Assembly: GCF_011075055.1 (NCBI RefSeq) | Contig: NC_058150.1 | Span: 930,001 to 994,000 of the forward strand | Direction: 5' to 3' | Length of the DNA: 64,000 bases | DNA from: Mangifera indica | Taxonomy: Eukaryota > Streptophyta > Magnoliopsida > Sapindales > Anacardiaceae | Shown: positions 61,014-64,000 of the stretch, piece after piece | Layout of the letters: each line of letters starts with the position of its first letter | Position numbering within the stretch: position 1 is the first letter of the stretch | Translations under genes and position numbers: made by a program | The notes under the pieces: model-generated | Databases searched by the model: none | What the model was told of the DNA's origin: nothing | What the model saw: only the letters and a program-made list of their open reading frames with translations

Positions 61014-61211
61014 GTAAAGAATAAAGTGAACTTCTCATATTTAAGAAAACTGAAAGAAAGGGACTCTTGTGAGATGTTTTTAGATTGTGAAGGTCGTGTC
61101 TGTAACAAATAAAGGGCTTAGTTCAAGAGAGTTATGAATAATAGGTTTAGAACAACATTAATACCGGTCAAAGGGATCACTTGGAGATTGTAATGACATT
61201 ATTGAAGCTAA

Positions 61212-61219
61212 TGACGTCA
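61212..61219. promoter_or_regulatory. TGACGTCA element, module C
   Basis: Lies 293 bp upstream of the module C ATG. A second GATGACGTCT follows at about 61236, where modules A and B have GATAACGTCT. Confidence 0.55.
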
Positions 61220-61504
61220 GCAATAGGATCAGAGGATGACGTCTTAAAAGACAAGATGGGTCCCAATTAATTGCAAAGTCTTAAATCTTTTTCAAAGTTG
61301 TGGGGGAGACAAGCCTTAGTCAAGAAGGAAAGCAGTGCGAAGGAGATATAAAGAAGTAAAGAGCTGAAGACCGGAAAACGGTCAGCATTGGATCATCATC
61401 TATTTAATTAGGCTTCAGTTGCATGTCTTTCAGATTTCAGTGTATAAGAGCCAAACCCACCTGAAAAATTCTGATTGTTTTTTAATCTGGGCTTGCTGTT
61501 CAAC

Positions 61505-61544
61505 ATGGATTCTCCTTTCTCTGATCAGAGTGGCATCTCGAGAG
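61505..61544 (+). other. Candidate alternative first exon of MATH-4
   Basis: The 40-nt exon encodes MDSPFSDQSGISR plus G and ends at an intact donor. Its phase fits MATH-4 exon 2 (62556) exactly, so a transcript from module C would give a MATH-4 isoform with a different N-terminus. Confidence 0.55.
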
Positions 61545-62429
61545 GTACTAATTTCCCATGCTTCCCTGCTAGCTCTCTTGAATTCACATAGAAGAAAGGA
61601 TTCGTTTGAACATATATAAATATTAGTCTTCTGGTTTAGATCTTAACTGAATAATGGAAAAGAATGATTTTCCATGGGAAGGCAGAAAATTATAGTTTGG
61701 GATGCCGTTGACTGTGGGTAGCTTAAGGCTGAGTAGGGAGGTTTTTGGTGTCTCAAAAGGCCTGAATTGGGGGATGTTGGCTCCTTGAATTACCGATCTA
61801 TCATTGTCAGTCCCCTTTTATCACTAAAATAATCTTTGTTCTTTTTGTAAGTAATCTTACGCAGAATGATTTTTTTCTATCTCACGGTTTTTTATAATAT
61901 GGGTTTTCACATAAATTTTTGTATTCTTTCTCTTCAGCTGTATTTGAGTATTTGCAACAAGGCTCTACTTACTCTCTCTATATTTATTGGATTTGTGAAA
62001 CTATCTAGTTTAAAGTCTGACGTTATTTGTAGTGTTTTTTTTTTTTAAGTAAATATTTATATGGAAGAAAAGAAGAAACAAGAAAATGCCTAACCAAAGT
62101 CAAAGTATGGTTTTCATTATACATCTTCTTTGAAAAAAAAAAATGTTGAAATTTGATCAAATTCGTATATATTTATTTGGAAGAGGAAACAACACAATAG
62201 CCAATTAAACTAGTAAAATATTAAAAATTTCAGTAGAAAATTAGAAACGTCCTGAGTACAAGTCTATATCACCTTCGAAAAAAACATCAGCTAAAGTTCA
62301 CTTATTTGAAAATTGATTAAAATTAATATACGGCTGCCTTATCCTAATGTTAACTCTATAAATATTAAGTAATTCAGTACTATCTCTTCCTTTCTAAACA
62401 AGAACATTATTTTGGTTTTAATTTTAGAT

Positions 62430-63783
62430 ATGGAGCTTAAAAAATCAGCTGAAGGAACCTTTTTAAGAGGTATGTCTTCCATTATTCATTTATTTTTATC
62501 ATCAACAATTATGCATAGTATTTTTCTTATCTGACAAATCTGATTCTTCTTCCAGTGTTCAGGGATGTTCCGCCTAGTCATTACCTGTTAAAAATTCAGT
62601 CTTTCTCATCCCTTAAAATATTTAAAAAGTTCGTTTCACAGAAGTTTGATGCAGGGGACTACAAATGGTATGATACATTTACATTAAGAATAATATCACT
62701 AAGGTGTATGTAGAATAGACTGTATGTTTGTTCTAGTTCTACTTTTTAACAACTTGAATGACATGCAATTACAGGAAATTTTGTCTCTACCCAAATGGGG
62801 ATAAACTTGAAGGTCATATATCTGTTTGCTTAGAACTGTCAGAAGTGGATTCTCTCCCAACTGGGTTTGAGATCAACGTGATTATGAGTTTTTTTGTATT
62901 TGATCAGCTTCGGGACAAGTATTTCTCTATTCAAGGTAGCTTCTTTCTCTATCGACATAGTTGTTTCTTCTCAGTATATATATTTAGATAAACTTGTACG
63001 TTTTTGTTAATGTAGATGGGTCAGTAAGGCGTTACCATTCAATGGTGACAGAATGGGGCATCTCCGAATTCTTGGACCTGGAAACTTTTCACGATCCATC
63101 AAATGGGTTCCTTGTCAATGACACTTGTGTTTTTGGTGCGGAGGTCTTTGTTCTCAAAAATACTTTCAAAGGGGAGTTTTTATCAAAAATGAATGCCCCG
63201 CTGACTCAGTTTCATACCTGGGTTGTTGAGAATTTTGCTGATCTGAAAGATGAAAGATACATTTCTGAATCATTTGGACCACACAGATGGTCTGCATTTG
63301 CATAAAATCTTCTGTCGTTAATTGAATATGTATATTTACTTACTATTTATTTTCTACACAAATTAACTTGCTGTTTAATGTCTTGCAGGAATGTTACTCT
63401 CTACCCTAATGGACATCAGCACGCCAAAGGAAAATTTATTTCAATTTATTTATCGTCAGATCAGTTTTTAAAACCTAACTTGTTTGTGGATATCCTCCTG
63501 CGAGTCAAAAATCAAAGGACTGATTCTCACGTTGAGAAAAAAGGTGAGTTCATTTGCAACCTTAAATGATTTGACTTTTTTTTAAATCTTGTTCTAATGA
63601 ACCTTATTTTATTCCTTGATTTTAGCTTTAAACCATATGTTGAGTCCAAATGACACGGCTTGGGGTTGTTCAAATTTCATGTCGTTAGATACATTGAAAG
63701 ATCCCAAACAGGGTTATTTGGTGAATGACTCTTGCATCATTGAAGCCGAAGTTAAAGTTCGTTTTTGGGAATACACTGTGTAA
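62430..63783 (+). CDS. MATH-4: double-MATH (TRAF-like) protein
   Basis: Exons 62430-62469, 62556-62667, 62775-62935, 63016-63289, 63389-63543 and 63626-63783 give 900 nt and 299 aa with consistent phases. Start MELKKSAEGTFLRG; first MATH SHYLLKIQSFSSLKIFKKFV, WKFCLYPNGDKLEGHISVCL and FGAEVFVLKNTFKGEF; second MATH QFHTWVVENFADLKDERYIS, WNVTLYPNGHQHAKGKFIS. The C-terminus IIEAEVKVRFWEYTVstop differs from the LLGLI end of MATH-2 and MATH-3, and lies in the first copy of a 41-bp direct repeat. The donor of exon 4 (TG|GTCTGC) is weaker than in its paralogues. A second possible first exon lies at 61505. Confidence 0.88.
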
Positions 63784-63912
63784 CACAGTCCGAGTTGGCT
63801 TCACTGTTACAATTATATTTACTTCTTGTTTTAGTTTTTTGTCTTTTAAATATTGTTAGAATATTTACTTCTGGGAATACACTGTGTAACACAGTCCGAG
63901 TTGGCTTCACTG
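63766..63912. repeat. 41-bp direct repeat spanning the MATH-4 stop codon
   Basis: The unit TGGGAATACACTGTGTAACA, continuing through CAGTCCGAGTTGGCTTCACTG, occurs at 63766-63806 and 63872-63912, 106 bp apart. It contains the palindrome CTGTGTAACACAG. The first copy supplies the last codons and stop of MATH-4. Confidence 0.9.
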
Positions 63913-64000
63913 GTTATTCTTGTCTTCTCCACTTATCAATCAACTAATAAGGATCATAACTGCAAAAGAGATAATATATGAAGTCTTTTCATGAGCTATA
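63784..64000. other. MATH-4 downstream region
   Basis: Presumed 3' UTR with the second copy of the 41-bp repeat. Nothing else is seen before the window ends. Confidence 0.5.

Larger units (their letters stand above)
61014..62299. repeat. Module C: third copy of the MATH-3 promoter/first-exon/intron segment
   Basis: Matches 56520-57830 from GTAAAGAATAAAGTG to GCTAAAGTTC, including promoter, 40-nt exon and the first 750 bp of intron 1. It keeps a segment near 61080 (GTGAAGGTCGTGTCTG) that copy A has and copy B lost, so it was probably derived before or independently of the A/B duplication. Confidence 0.85.

Noticed and set aside
1..64000. CRISPR arrays, prokaryotic operons or phage modules
   Set aside because: No regularly spaced direct repeats or prokaryotic gene layout. 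All supported genes are intron-bearing plant genes.

Overview
The window looks like nuclear DNA of a flowering plant, most likely a eudicot. It is AT-rich, its genes are broken by many GT-AG introns, and it holds plant families: a BRO1-like protein, a class III alcohol dehydrogenase-like gene, a TPS-a terpene synthase relic, an NHL/LEA-2 relic, double-MATH proteins and a TRIM retroelement. I cannot name the species. All gene models were built by hand: I located exons from translation, checked splice sites, and confirmed that phases add up to an open frame.

Layout, 1-33 kb. An unidentified 3' exon (170-376) is followed by complex I subunit B8/NDUFA2 (minus, 1078-2882). A gene-poor 8 kb stretch carries a head-to-head PIF/Harbinger MITE pair, two Mutator-like MITEs and isolated G-box clusters. 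Next come a complete 11-exon BRO1-like gene (plus, 12660-17958), Cwf18/CCDC12 (minus, 19428-21778), a complete TRIM (22751-23179), an NHL pseudogene, a decayed mPGES2-like gene (25012-27795), a 10-exon ADH-like gene (minus, 29163-32729), and an intronless tRNA-Leu(CAA) 266 bp upstream of the ADH start.

Layout, 33-46 kb. A small conserved plant protein (minus, 33835-34230) precedes a conserved acidic-tailed protein (plus, 36428-38482) that holds a textbook U12-type AT-AC intron. A terpene synthase pseudogene follows, then a five-exon gene for a putative organelle-targeted DNA-binding-like protein (minus, 41839-46175).

Layout, 45-64 kb. This is a young tandem array of double-MATH (TRAF-like) genes. 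A segment of about 5.86 kb (45491-51350) is repeated directly at 51351-57223. Both breakpoints fall inside introns of two different genes, so the duplication stranded one first exon of each gene. MATH-1 has a 22-bp coding deletion. MATH-2, MATH-3 and MATH-4 are open, and a two-exon MATH relic and several first-exon/promoter modules are scattered between them. All first exons are 40 nt long and end in the same phase, which makes promoter and N-terminus exchange easy. This array and the AT-AC intron are the most interesting parts of the window.
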